Shown: one piece after another, positions 8,774 to 16,746 of the stretch
Layout: each line of letters begins with the position of its first letter
Numbering within the stretch: position 1 is the first letter of the stretch
From: an uncultured Lachnospiraceae bacterium
GTDB lineage: Bacteria > Bacillota > Clostridia > Lachnospirales > Lachnospiraceae
NCBI GenBank assembly: GCA_944381635.1
Contig: CALWLY010000021.1
Location: 1-64,000, forward strand
Direction: 5' to 3'
DNA length: 64,000 nt
Position numbers and translations under genes: made by a program
Notes under the pieces: model-generated
The model's input: only the letters and a program-made list of their open reading frames with translations
Databases searched by the model: none
Told to the model about the DNA's origin: nothing

Positions 8774-9415
8774 ATGAGAACTTTGTTATTTATTATTATC
8801 GGTTATCTGGGCGGCAGTCTGCTGTTTGCCAGGTATTTTGGAAAACTTTTCGGAAAGAAAGATATTACGGCGGACAGCACGGACAAAAATCCCGGCACGT
8901 TTAATGCGTTTAAATATGGGGGATTTCTCTGCGGAACCCTGACGCTTTGCTGTGATTTACTCAAAGGATTTCTGCCGGTCTTTTTCTATCAGTATGGAAA
9001 CCCGTATGCGGGTGGTCTGGGACTGGCGCTTGTTCTGGCGGCGCCTGTGTGCGGGCATGTTTTACCGATTTTCCACAAATTTAAGGGCGGAAAAGGAATC
9101 GCTGTTTCCTTCGGCTGTCTGTTGGGTATGCTTCCGGATGTGCGTCCGGTGCTGGTTTTGGCCTGTGTATTCCTGTTCTTTTCCCTGGTGGTAAATATTA
9201 CTCCAAACTATCACAAAACCTTTTTTACCTATCTTTTTGCCATCCTTGGCATGAGACTGCTCGTTCCTAATCCGGCGGTATCTTTAGGTTTTGCGATAGC
9301 GGCGGTTCTGGTAATGCTGAAGCTTATGTTCAGCACGGAGAAGAGAGAACCCTTTAAAATAAAGATGGGAATAGTAAGAAAACAGGGGCTTCATCCTGTG
9401 GAGCACAATGACTGA
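8774..9415 (+). CDS. Acyl-phosphate glycerol-3-phosphate acyltransferase, PlsY family
   Basis: Predicted to transfer an acyl group from acyl phosphate to glycerol 3-phosphate, the first step of phospholipid synthesis in most Gram-positives. It is an integral membrane protein of about 213 aa with five or more helices. The family signatures are visible: GYLGGSLLFARYFGK, KNPGTFNAFKYGG (equivalent of the usual SxNPGxTN) and FHKFKGGKGIAVSFG. The change from GATN to GTFN is unusual, so a divergent paralogue of plsY is possible. The start at 8774 is chosen over GTG 8756 and ATG 8771 because GAGGGGG ends 5 nt upstream. Confidence 0.8.
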   Translation: MRTLLFIIIGYLGGSLLFARYFGKLFGKKDITADSTDKNPGTFNAFKYGGFLCGTLTLCCDLLKGFLPVFFYQYGNPYAGGLGLALVLAAPVCGHVLPIFHKFKGGKGIAVSFGCLLGMLPDVRPVLVLACVFLFFSLVVNITPNYHKTFFTYLFAILGMRLLVPNPAVSLGFAIAAVLVMLKLMFSTEKREPFKIKMGIVRKQGLHPVEHND

Positions 9416-9439
9416 AAAATTCACCCCTGTATTTTGATT

Positions 9440-9859
9440 TTAAAAGTCGATATCATACCGTGTACCATGGGAAAATAAAGTGCCGTCTGTCAATTTAATG
9501 CAAAGGATGCAGGTATTGATATCGCTGAAGTCATTATGTCCATTGTCAATCCATTCTGCGAAGGCTTTCCTCAATTTACCGGCTATTTCTGCATTTTCAC
9601 TTTTCCCAAAGTAGCCTAAATTGAAAGCTTTTCCATGTCCGGTAAACCAGTCGCCGGAGATAGCTACGATGGGATTTTTTTCGATTTGCCTCATTTTATT
9701 GGAAAGTCCGTAGGTAATCACATAAAAAGCTCCGTCTTCATAAAACGCGTTTACAGTTCTGACATAAGGTATTTCATTTTCTACCGTGGCTAATGCAATC
9801 AGGCTGTCCCTTCCAAAACGTTCTGTTAAAATGTCTTCCGTTTCTTTGTTTCGTTTCAT
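9440..9859 (-). CDS. Pyridoxamine 5'-phosphate oxidase-like flavoprotein
   Basis: A 139-aa split-barrel protein of the flavin-binding PNPOx-like superfamily. Recognisable parts are ALATVENEIPYVRTVNAFYE, the FYVITYGLSNKMRQIEKNP core and AISGDWFTGHGKAFNLG. Such proteins bind FMN or F420-type flavins, but the substrates of the small clostridial members are mostly unknown. It converges on the plsY-like gene with only 24 nt between stops. It and the two genes upstream all read on the minus strand. Confidence 0.75.
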   Translation of the reverse strand: MKRNKETEDILTERFGRDSLIALATVENEIPYVRTVNAFYEDGAFYVITYGLSNKMRQIEKNPIVAISGDWFTGHGKAFNLGYFGKSENAEIAGKLRKAFAEWIDNGHNDFSDINTCILCIKLTDGTLFSHGTRYDIDF

Positions 9860-9919
9860 GATAAAATAACCTCCCTAATCTTTCTTTTGCAGGTGTAATT
9901 CCTGTTTTTTTGTTCCGTG

Positions 9920-10243
9920 CTATTTTTCTGTCCGGACTCTTTTTATGAGCAATGAAATCAGGAGAATGATCCAGATTCCCCAGGCCAGCGCGCAGCCTGC
10001 GCCGGCTTTGAACAGATCGATGACAGCTCCTGCCAGAAAGGGGATCGCCATGATCATCATCCTTTTGCCGTAGGAATGGCACATTGCTTCTTCGTCGAAT
10101 TTTTTCCGTTCTTCATCAGGGCGCATATTGTAGCCGGTGAGGAGATTGGATGCCTTGCCCTTGGATTTGTAAAAATACAGGCCCAATAAAAACATAAACA
10201 AAGCCATGAATAAATCCAATAGGATTATAAATAATTCAAACAT
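9920..10243 (-). CDS. Small membrane protein, DUF3784-like
   Basis: A 107-aa protein with one N-terminal helix (residues 3-24) and two closely spaced C-terminal helices (about 65-100). Between them lies the conserved segment LLTGYNMRPDEERKKFDEEA, typical of DUF3784 proteins of Firmicutes. Function is unknown. It lies 48 nt upstream of the 10292 gene's stop on the same strand, so it may be cotranscribed. Confidence 0.7.
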   Translation of the reverse strand: MFELFIILLDLFMALFMFLLGLYFYKSKGKASNLLTGYNMRPDEERKKFDEEAMCHSYGKRMMIMAIPFLAGAVIDLFKAGAGCALAWGIWIILLISLLIKRVRTEK

Positions 10244-10291
10244 CTGGACACCTCCGAAACTTTTTCTTTATGGATATGATTTCTTTAACCT

Positions 10292-10639
10292 TTAAAATGG
10301 CCGCTGAACTACACAAAAGGGATTGCCGTCCGGATCCTGCAGAACTGTATAGTCGGCTCCGGGAGGATAATTCCACTCTTTTTTTGTGGCGCCAAGTGCC
10401 AGTAACCGCTCCACTTCTGCTTTTTGGTTGTGCGTGAATAAATCCATATGATGTCTCCGGGCTTTTGGGGAAGAGACTTTACTCAGAGAAAGCTGAATCC
10501 CGTTTCCGTTTTTGGGGATTAAAATTGCCCAGTCGTCGGAAGCCGGATACTTTAACTGATAGTCAAGCGCGGCGCTCCAGAACTTTACGGCGCGGGATAT
10601 ATCATGAACTCCCCATACGATAGATCCTATTTCTAACAT
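10292..10639 (-). CDS. VOC-family protein (glyoxalase/bleomycin-resistance fold)
   Basis: A 115-aa single-module VOC protein starting MLEIGSIVWGVHDISRAVKF and ending with the typical TVLQDPDGNPFCVVQ strand. These proteins are metal-dependent lyases, dioxygenases or drug-binding proteins; which applies here is not readable. The frame stays open upstream to 10783, but GGAGG at 10645-10649 fixes the start at 10639. The upstream DNA holds a cluster of DnaA-box-like 9-mers. Confidence 0.8.
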   Translation of the reverse strand: MLEIGSIVWGVHDISRAVKFWSAALDYQLKYPASDDWAILIPKNGNGIQLSLSKVSSPKARRHHMDLFTHNQKAEVERLLALGATKKEWNYPPGADYTVLQDPDGNPFCVVQRPF

Positions 10640-11067
10640 AAATTCCTCCGGTTTGTCTGTGACAGTATGTAGATAACTTCGTGTATAAATAAAAATTTGC
10701 TGTGCATAAGATGTGGATATGTGTTTATATATGTGGATAACTCTGCCGTCATGGGATGACATTGGTATTTTCTCCCGGATCATTCCGTTCAGAGTCCGTC
10801 CTGCGTACTGTTTCGTGGAGAAGGTAAAATCTTTTACTGTCAGATTTTTTATTCCACATTAAGTGTAATGTATGGCAGATAGTAAGTCAAACTGTTTGTG
10901 TGTAATTTTTACAAAAGTTTCCTTGTTTTAGGAGAAAATTTATACAAAATTTTAAAAGAGTAAAAAATTCTACTGCGGGTTGAATTTTGGAAAAACTTCA
11001 ATCTGGCCGTTATTGCATTCTTAAGTCAACGTAAGGTATTATCAGAGTCGAAAGGCAGGAGATGATT
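10640..11067. other. Intergenic stretch with DnaA-box-like cluster and a possible promoter
   Basis: Divergent intergenic region between the VOC gene and the HTH-methyltransferase gene. It contains four 9-mers related to the DnaA box (10668-10740) and, toward the right, TTGCAT-N18-TATTAT (about 11016-11045), a plausible promoter for the methyltransferase gene. The middle (10760-11000) is A/T-rich with nothing else I recognise. Confidence 0.45.
10668..10740 (-). promoter_or_regulatory. Cluster of DnaA-box-like 9-mers
   Basis: On the minus strand the boxes read TTATCCACA (10732-10740, perfect), ATATCCACA (10712-10720), TTATGCACA (10701-10709) and TTATCTACA (10668-10676). Three have a single mismatch and all share one orientation. 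They sit just upstream of the VOC gene start. Confidence 0.5.
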
Positions 11068-11895
11068 ATGGAAGAAATAGCAAAAACAGGGAGCCGAATA
11101 GCGGCAAAGAGAAAAGAGAAAAAGCTGACCCAGCAGCAGCTGGCAGGACTTTTGGGAATTTCTTTTCAGGCAGTATCCAAATGGGAAAATGAGATGTCGA
11201 TTCCGGATGTTTCACTGCTTCCTGCCCTGGCGGCGATTTTGGAAACAAGTATTGATTACCTTCTTGGATTTCAGCCGGAAAAAAAGAAAATCACTCCCTA
11301 TGAAGAAAGATACCAGACGGAAGGTTATTACTGGGGAACAAAGCCCAATGATATGTGTTTTGATGTGCTGAAGCGGTTTTACCCTGAAAAACCCTGCCGT
11401 CTTCTGGAAATCGGATGCGGAGAGGGAAGAGACGCTGTGTTTTTCGCTCAGAACGGCTATGATGTGACAGCTTTTGACGCGGCGGAGAGCGGATTGGAAA
11501 AGGCACAGAAACTTGCCGAGGCGAGAGGAGTCTGCGTAAAGTTTTTCAAGGCCGATCTGCGGGAATACCGGCTCAGTGAAAATTATGATATTATTTACAG
11601 CTCCGGCGTTTTTCATCACATCAGACCCGAGCTCCAAAAAGAACTGATCTCCCATTACAAAGAACATACAAATCCGGGAGGCGTCCATGCTGTCAATGTG
11701 TTCGTGCAAAAACCTTTTATTCCGGTGCCGCCGGATTCCGACGGGGACGACGATACTTTTGTATCCGGACAGCTGCTCACTTTGTATGCAGACTGGTATA
11801 TTGAGGACTTTAAGGAAGAGATTTTTGACTGTAAAAGCAACAGTGTTCCTCACAGGCATTGCATGGAAACTTTATTTGCCAGAAAACCGGAATAG
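11068..11895 (+). CDS. HTH (XRE) - SAM methyltransferase fusion protein
   Basis: A 275-aa protein joining an N-terminal Cro/CI helix-turn-helix (about residues 5-62: LTQQQLAGLLGISFQAVSKW) to a class I SAM-dependent methyltransferase with motif I LLEIGCGEGRDAVFF and a TehB-like FHHIRPELQKELI region. The HTH could act as a regulator responding to SAM or substrate, or target the enzyme to DNA. The target molecule is unknown. ATG 11068 is preferred over 11062 because AGGAG ends 6 nt before it. The acetyltransferase gene starts 43 nt downstream and may be cotranscribed. Confidence 0.85.
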   Translation: MEEIAKTGSRIAAKRKEKKLTQQQLAGLLGISFQAVSKWENEMSIPDVSLLPALAAILETSIDYLLGFQPEKKKITPYEERYQTEGYYWGTKPNDMCFDVLKRFYPEKPCRLLEIGCGEGRDAVFFAQNGYDVTAFDAAESGLEKAQKLAEARGVCVKFFKADLREYRLSENYDIIYSSGVFHHIRPELQKELISHYKEHTNPGGVHAVNVFVQKPFIPVPPDSDGDDDTFVSGQLLTLYADWYIEDFKEEIFDCKSNSVPHRHCMETLFARKPE

Positions 11896-11938
11896 ACAAA
11901 GCCGGAACAGATAGGGGAAAAAGTGAAAAGGAGGGGCT

Positions 11939-12517
11939 ATGGAAAAAAGAGAGAAAATTTTCCTGCAGACAGAGCGTATGGTGATAAGAGATTATGAAAA
12001 AGAGGATTTGAACTCCCATCATAAACTGATGTCTGACAGAGAGGAAATGCGTTATCTTCCGGATATTATGACACATTCTCTGGAAGAGTCGAAGAAAGAT
12101 CTGGAGGAGGCAATCGCCGATCAGGAAAATCCGGAGCGGAAATTTTATTTCCTGCGAATGGAAGAGAGGGAAACCGGGAAACTGATCGGAGAGATTGGCT
12201 ATACGGTGCTGGAAGTGACTCCGGTAGGAAAAATTGTCCATTTGGGATATTACAGCCATAAAAAATACTGGGGACAGGGATATATGACAGAGGCGCTGCG
12301 CAGAGTGCTCCAATTTGCTTTTGAGGAGAATCGTGTGTACCGTGTCACCACAGGATGCAACCCGGAAAATACAGCATCCGAGAAAGTAATGAAAAAGTGC
12401 GGGATGATAAAGGAAGCTTATATGAAAGAGAAATGCTGGTTTGAGGGAAAAATGTGTGACCGGGTGGAATATCGGATGCTCAAACCGGAATGGAACAGGC
12501 TTTCGGGACACGAATAA
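11939..12517 (+). CDS. GNAT family N-acetyltransferase, RimJ/RimL-like
   Basis: A 192-aa acetyl-CoA-dependent acetyltransferase. The order is typical: LQTERMVIRDYEKEDL near the N-terminus, beta-4/5 region IGEIGYTVL, the pyrophosphate-binding signature KKYWGQGYMTEALRRVL and the SEKVMKKCGM C-terminal motif. Members acetylate ribosomal protein N-termini, antibiotics or small amines; the substrate here is not determined. A strong AAGGAGG precedes the ATG. Confidence 0.87.
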   Translation: MEKREKIFLQTERMVIRDYEKEDLNSHHKLMSDREEMRYLPDIMTHSLEESKKDLEEAIADQENPERKFYFLRMEERETGKLIGEIGYTVLEVTPVGKIVHLGYYSHKKYWGQGYMTEALRRVLQFAFEENRVYRVTTGCNPENTASEKVMKKCGMIKEAYMKEKCWFEGKMCDRVEYRMLKPEWNRLSGHE

Positions 12518-12827
12518 AAGGGAATCTACAAACAGCTCGAATAAAGAGATGCCCGTGAAACAGGAAGAACAGTTCTTCAGGAAGAAAACGCCCGAAAATG
12601 GCTGTTTCATGTTGCAAGAACGGACTATATTTGCTAACATAAATAGGAAAAAGCTTGCAAGATAGGGTATCTATCGTTAAATAGGGAGGAATAAAGCTGA
12701 AAATAGGTCCAACGGCTTATTTTCAACCGGAAATTTGTGCCGAAGCGTCACAAATTTTGTCAGAGCAGGGTCAGACGGGAGTTTGCCTTGCGTTCCTCAG
12801 TGTATACGCTTCGGAATGGAGGAAAGA
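12518..12827 (+). promoter_or_regulatory. Structured leader upstream of the SAH hydrolase gene
   Basis: Non-coding stretch with several perfect inverted repeats: TGAAAATA/TATTTTCA (12698-12725), AAATTTGTG/CACAAATTT (12731-12757) and CCGAAGCG/CGCTTCGG (12740-12747 with 12807-12814). The last two share bases, so the stems are mutually exclusive, as in a switch. The 3' arm of the third ends 3 nt before the GGAGG of ahcY. It does not match the SAH, SAM-I or SMK consensus as I know them. A hairpin with GAAACAG/CTGTTTC arms (about 12555-12608) may end the previous transcript. Confidence 0.45.
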
Positions 12828-14072
12828 ATGAGCAGTGAAATCAGAGATTTAAGCCTGACCGCTTCCGGTGAGCAGAAAATTGAATGGGTGAAGAGAAACT
12901 GTGACTTGCTTCGTATGCTGGAAGAAGAGTTTTCCAAAACCAAACCTTTTGCCGGAAAGAAAATCGCGCTTTCCGTACATCTGGAAGCAAAGACAGCTTA
13001 CCTGTGCAAGGTCCTGGCAGCAGGAGGAGCCGAAATGTATGTGACAGGTTCCAATCCTCTTTCTACACAGGATGATGTGGCTGCGGCTCTGGTGGCAGCA
13101 GGACTGGAAGTGCATGCATGGTATGGAAGCACACCGGAAGAATACAATGCACATATCCGTGCCGTACTGGAGGTTGGACCGAACATCATTATTGATGACG
13201 GCGGCGACCTGGTACATATGATTCACACAGAATTACCGCATCTGATTCCGGGTATTATCGGCGGATGTGAGGAGACCACAACAGGTATCATCCGTCTGGA
13301 AGCTATGAACCGTGCCGGAGAACTGAAGTTCCCCATGGTTCGCGTAAACAATGCAGACTGCAAACACTTCTTTGACAATCGTTATGGTACAGGCCAGTCT
13401 GTATGGGACGGCGTGATGCGTACCACAAACCTGATCGTGGCAGGAAAAAATGTAGTAGTAGCCGGATACGGCTGGTGCGGCAAAGGCGTTGCCATGAGAG
13501 CAAAAGGTCTGGGCGCAAAAGTTATCGTTACGGAAATCGATCCTGTAAAAGCAATCGAGGCAGTAATGGACGGCTTTGAAGTAATGCCTATGGTGGAAGC
13601 TGCAAAGGTGGGCGACTTCTTCGTAACAGTGACAGGATGCGACAAAGTCATCGACGCTGAGGATTTTGCAGTGATGAAAGACGGCGCAATCCTTTGCAAC
13701 GCAGGACACTTTGACTGTGAGATTGATATGGCCGGACTGCGTGAGATTGCAGTGGAAACCAAAGAAATGCGCAAGAACATTATGGGATATAAACTCCCCG
13801 GTGGACAGTGGATTTTTGTGCTGGGCGAGGGACGCCTTGTAAATCTGGCATGCGGCGACGGACATCCCGCAGAGATCATGGATATGAGCTTTGCAATCCA
13901 GGCGCTTTCTGCAAAATACCTTGTGGAGCATGGAAGTGAGCTGACAGAGAAACTCATCGATGTTCCGAGAGAAGTGGATGCAGACGTAGCAGCAAGAAAA
14001 CTGGCTTTCCTGGGCAAAAAAATTGACGTGCTGACACCGGAACAGGAAGCTTATCTAAATAAATCTTTATAA
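12828..14072 (+). CDS. ahcY: S-adenosylhomocysteinase
   Basis: Cleaves S-adenosylhomocysteine reversibly to adenosine and homocysteine, relieving product inhibition of methyltransferases. At 414 aa it is the shorter form without the roughly 40-residue insertion of the animal-type enzyme. The substrate domain has TTGIIRL and FPMVRVNNADCKHFFDNRYG. The NAD domain has the glycine-rich GYGWCGKGVAMRAKGLGA, and the C-terminus is the usual KLIDVPREVD region. The frame is open further upstream, but GGAGG at 12818 and homology to the family N-terminus fix ATG 12828. Confidence 0.95.
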   Translation: MSSEIRDLSLTASGEQKIEWVKRNCDLLRMLEEEFSKTKPFAGKKIALSVHLEAKTAYLCKVLAAGGAEMYVTGSNPLSTQDDVAAALVAAGLEVHAWYGSTPEEYNAHIRAVLEVGPNIIIDDGGDLVHMIHTELPHLIPGIIGGCEETTTGIIRLEAMNRAGELKFPMVRVNNADCKHFFDNRYGTGQSVWDGVMRTTNLIVAGKNVVVAGYGWCGKGVAMRAKGLGAKVIVTEIDPVKAIEAVMDGFEVMPMVEAAKVGDFFVTVTGCDKVIDAEDFAVMKDGAILCNAGHFDCEIDMAGLREIAVETKEMRKNIMGYKLPGGQWIFVLGEGRLVNLACGDGHPAEIMDMSFAIQALSAKYLVEHGSELTEKLIDVPREVDADVAARKLAFLGKKIDVLTPEQEAYLNKSL

Positions 14073-14080
14073 TAATACAG

Positions 14081-14113
14081 AATGCTGTCGAAAATTATCG
14101 GCAGCATTTTTTG
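14081..14113 (+). terminator. Rho-independent terminator of ahcY
   Basis: AATGCTGTCGA / TCGGCAGCATT arms with a short AAATTA loop, followed by TTTTTTG. It lies 8 nt after the stop codon. Confidence 0.93.
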
Positions 14114-14171
14114 TATGATAGGAAAGGAACTTTCCTACTACAAAAAATGACGCTCCGCTGTGGATGCGCAC
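14112..14171 (+). repeat. Dispersed GCTCCGCTG repeat, copy A (core plus hairpin)
   Basis: Hairpin with TAGGAAA/TTTCCTA arms (about 14112-14141), an A-run and then the exact core GCTCCGCTGTGGATGCGCAC (14152-14171). The 3' part seen in copies B and C is absent. The element begins where the ahcY terminator ends. Confidence 0.8.
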
Positions 14172-14317
14172 TCTTATTATATTTTTGCACGATAAAAAAG
14201 TCACAAATTTTTTTGGATAAAAATCTCTAATTTTCCCCATATACGCGGAAGAAAAGCCTGCTATATAATGGGCTTAGAAAGTTGCATGTATCACAACAGG
14301 GAAAAGGAGAGAAAAAC

Positions 14318-15679
14318 ATGGGATTTCGTGATGATTTTGTATGGGGCGCTGCCACTGCTTCCTATCAGGTGGAAGGAGCAGCTTATGAAGACGGAAAAGG
14401 TTTAAATATTTGGGATGTGTTCTGTAAGGAGCCGGGAAGAGTTTACAACGGAGATACCGGAGATGTAGCCTGCGACCAGTACCATCGTTATAAAGAAGAC
14501 GTGGCTATTATGAAAAAGCTGGGAATCAAGGCTTACCGTTTTTCTGTAAGCTGGGCCAGAATTATGCCGGGCGGCACAGGGGAAATCAACCCGAAAGGAA
14601 TTGCTTATTATAAAAATCTCATCCATGAAATGGTGGAAAACGGAATTGAACCTTACATGACTCTTTTCCACTGGGATTACCCTTATGAGCTTTATAAAAG
14701 GGGAGGATGGATGAATCCCGACAGTGTACAGTGGTTTGCAGATTATGCCAGAGTGATTGCTGAGAACTTTTCGGATGAGGTAAAACATTTCTTTACCATG
14801 AATGAGCCTCAGTGCTTTATCGGCCTCGGATACCGCACAGCGGAACATGCTCCCGGCGTTCATGCGCCCATCCGTGATACCTTTGAGATGGCGGTAAACG
14901 TTTTAAAAGCTCATGGCGCGGCAGTAAAGGCACTGCGTCAATACGGGGCAAAAGATATTAAAATAGGATATGCTCCCACAGGAACCATGTGCTATCCGGC
15001 CAGCGATAAACCGGAAGACATCGAAGCGGCAAGAAAGCTTCTGTTTGCCTGCCCGGACAATCCGGAAGAGTGGACCTGGAATGTAAGCTTCTGGTCAGAT
15101 CCTGTAATTTTAGGAAAGCTTCCGGACGATCTGGTAGAAAAATACGGACGTTATCTGCCGGAAATTACGAAGGAAGATCTGGAGCTGATGCATCAGCCTC
15201 TTGATTTCTACGGACAAAATATTTATAACGGATTTGAAGTCCGTGCCGGAAAAGACGGAAAACCGGAAAGAGTGGACCGCTATACAGGATTTCCCAAGAC
15301 AGCGATCCAGTGGCCGGTAACTCCGGAATGTCTGTACTGGGGACCGAAATTCCTGTATGAGAGATATAAACTTCCGGTTTATATTACGGAAAACGGTCTT
15401 TCCTGCCACGACTGGGTGTCTGTGGACGGCAAAGTACATGATCCGAACCGTATCGATTTCCTGCAGACCTACCTTCGCCAGTTAAAGAAAGCCAGTGAGG
15501 ACGGCGTGGACATCCGCGGCTATTTTGAGTGGAGCCTGATGGACAATTTCGAATGGGCGAAAGGCTACTTTGACCGTTTCGGAATTGTGTTTGTGGATTA
15601 CAATACACAAGAGAGAATTATTAAAGATTCCGGTTACTGGTACGCAAAAGTAATTGAAGAAAACGGCGAAAACCTGTAA
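14318..15679 (+). CDS. Beta-glucosidase, glycoside hydrolase family 1
   Basis: Retaining beta-glucosidase or related beta-glycosidase, cytosolic (no signal peptide), 453 aa. The general acid/base Glu is in FTMNEPQC, the nucleophile Glu in VYITENGLS. The N-terminal GAATASYQVEGA and GIKAYRFSVSWARIMP are family hallmarks. The absence of PTS genes nearby and the FEWAKGYFDRFGI segment argue for an enzyme acting on unphosphorylated disaccharides, not a 6-phospho-beta-glucosidase, but this is inference. AAGGAGAG precedes ATG 14318. A TATAAT at 14264-14269 is a candidate -10 box without a clear -35. Confidence 0.92.
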   Translation: MGFRDDFVWGAATASYQVEGAAYEDGKGLNIWDVFCKEPGRVYNGDTGDVACDQYHRYKEDVAIMKKLGIKAYRFSVSWARIMPGGTGEINPKGIAYYKNLIHEMVENGIEPYMTLFHWDYPYELYKRGGWMNPDSVQWFADYARVIAENFSDEVKHFFTMNEPQCFIGLGYRTAEHAPGVHAPIRDTFEMAVNVLKAHGAAVKALRQYGAKDIKIGYAPTGTMCYPASDKPEDIEAARKLLFACPDNPEEWTWNVSFWSDPVILGKLPDDLVEKYGRYLPEITKEDLELMHQPLDFYGQNIYNGFEVRAGKDGKPERVDRYTGFPKTAIQWPVTPECLYWGPKFLYERYKLPVYITENGLSCHDWVSVDGKVHDPNRIDFLQTYLRQLKKASEDGVDIRGYFEWSLMDNFEWAKGYFDRFGIVFVDYNTQERIIKDSGYWYAKVIEENGENL

Positions 15680-15780
15680 TTGCGCGTATCATGAGCGAAA
15701 TATTTTTTAACACCCGAATCAGGAAAACGGGAAAAGATTTCTGAATCTATTTTGAAAAAGTATTTCCGGAAGCAAAAGAA

Positions 15781-15849
15781 TCCGGATGGACTTCTTCTTT
15801 TGATCTTCTATTGATCTGAAGAAGAAAGCCATCCGGAAATTTTATTTTA
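15781..15849 (+). terminator. Terminator of the beta-glucosidase gene
   Basis: Arms TCCGGATGG (15781) and CCATCCGGA (15829-15837), extended by TTCTTCTT/AAGAAGAA, then a T-rich tail. The stem is long (about 17 bp with a small bulge). Confidence 0.88.
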
Positions 15850-15960
15850 GAGTCTTGATTTTTTGACGTTTACAAGGTTAACAGCCAATACTCTGCAGTC
15901 TGTCTGCGAAACGATTGTCAGGATGAAAGTTTTGAATTGCAAGTGTGTGGGAAACAGAGA

Positions 15961-16190
15961 TTAGTCATCCCATCTGTCATCGTCATCATCGTCGTCATCA
16001 TCATCGTCATCATCATCATCGTCATCATCATCATCGTCATCATCATCGTCGTCATCCCATCTGTCGTCGTCATCGTCGTCGTCCCATCTGTCGTCGTCAT
16101 CGTCGTCATCCCATCTGTCATCGTCATCGTCGTCGTCCCATCTGTCGTCGTCATCGTCGTCCCATCTGTCATCATCATCGTCATCGCCCA
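15961..16190. repeat. GTC/ATC trinucleotide tract encoding an Asp-rich tail
   Basis: Nearly pure GTC/ATC triplets on the plus strand (GAC/GAT Asp codons on the minus strand). They are interrupted at intervals by CCATCT G, which encodes Arg-Trp. The unit is about 24-27 bp and is repeated several times, then a longer uninterrupted stretch follows. It should be prone to slippage and length variation. Confidence 0.9.
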
Positions 16191-16479
16191 GCTCAGCTCT
16201 TAAAACCTGACCGGTTTTTGCAGAAATGGTGTATTCAAATTCCAGGCCGTTTACATGGAATTCCGCTTCGAACATTCCGTCATCCAGATCTACTTCCAGG
16301 TCTTTGATGTCTTCTGTTTTTAATCCCATGTACTGGCGAATGATTTCGCGGACTGTGTCACGCTGTACGGTACTTACATCGTCGGATGCCTGTGCTGTCA
16401 TGGGAATTGCTAAAACGGCTGCCATCATTGCTGCTGCTCCTGCCAGGGTAATGTTTTTTCTCCAATTATTTTTCATCAT
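15961..16479 (-). CDS. Secreted PepSY-domain protein with Asp-rich repeat tail
   Basis: A 172-aa exported protein. A signal peptide (residues 1-32, ending IPMTAQAS) is followed by one PepSY domain (about 36-96: REIIRQYMGLKTEDIKDLEV, then FEYTISAKTGQVLRAE). The last 75 residues are almost only Asp, broken by RW pairs with a period near 9 residues. Such a tail is strongly acidic and could bind Ca2+ or other cations, or act as a spacer at the cell wall. PepSY domains are known as small extracytoplasmic modules. Codon use in the tail is necessarily repetitive. It is divergent from the ECF sigma gene, which may control it. Confidence 0.85.
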   Translation of the reverse strand: MMKNNWRKNITLAGAAAMMAAVLAIPMTAQASDDVSTVQRDTVREIIRQYMGLKTEDIKDLEVDLDDGMFEAEFHVNGLEFEYTISAKTGQVLRAELGDDDDDDRWDDDDDDRWDDDDDDDRWDDDDDDDRWDDDDDDDRWDDDDDDDDDDDDDDDDDDDDDDDDDDDRWDD

Positions 16480-16602
16480 AACTTTTTCTCCTTTTCTTTT
16501 TAAGATTTTGTTTGTTGTTGTTTTACATTAACAGAATACGGGGCTACAATAATAAAAACGGGGTGGGAAAAAATTTTTTTTGAAATTTTTTAAAATAATT
16601 CC

Positions 16603-16627
16603 AACACTTTGTGCTTCCTGTTCGTTA
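16603..16627 (+). promoter_or_regulatory. Possible ECF-type promoter upstream of the sigma gene
   Basis: AAC (16603-16605) and CGTTA (16623-16627) are 17 nt apart, resembling the AAC...CGT pattern recognised by many ECF sigma factors. It would fit autoregulation of the downstream sigma gene, but the match is short. Confidence 0.3.
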
Positions 16628-16746
16628 TCAGGGTGAAGAAACCAATAAGCCGGCTTTCAAAAAAGAAACGGAGGATATGGATATGGCAGGAAAATATTTG
16701 CAGTCCTATGATTTGGTGGCACATATGATTTTGGGAGGAACGGAAA

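Noticed and set aside
10668..10740. Replication origin
   Set aside because: No dnaA, dnaN or rpmH nearby, and the boxes are few; a regulatory or chance cluster is more likely.
12661..12827. SAH, SAM-I or SMK riboswitch before ahcY
   Set aside because: The conserved sequences of these classes as I know them are absent; only generic stems are seen.
14318..15679. 6-phospho-beta-glucosidase of a PTS operon
   Set aside because: No PTS or antiterminator genes lie next to it, and the sequence is more like the unphosphorylated-substrate branch.
15961..16190. CRISPR-like or coding repeat on the plus strand of the GTC/ATC tract
   Set aside because: The repeats have a triplet period and encode Asp on the minus strand in a gene with signal peptide and PepSY domain. 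There are no spacers.
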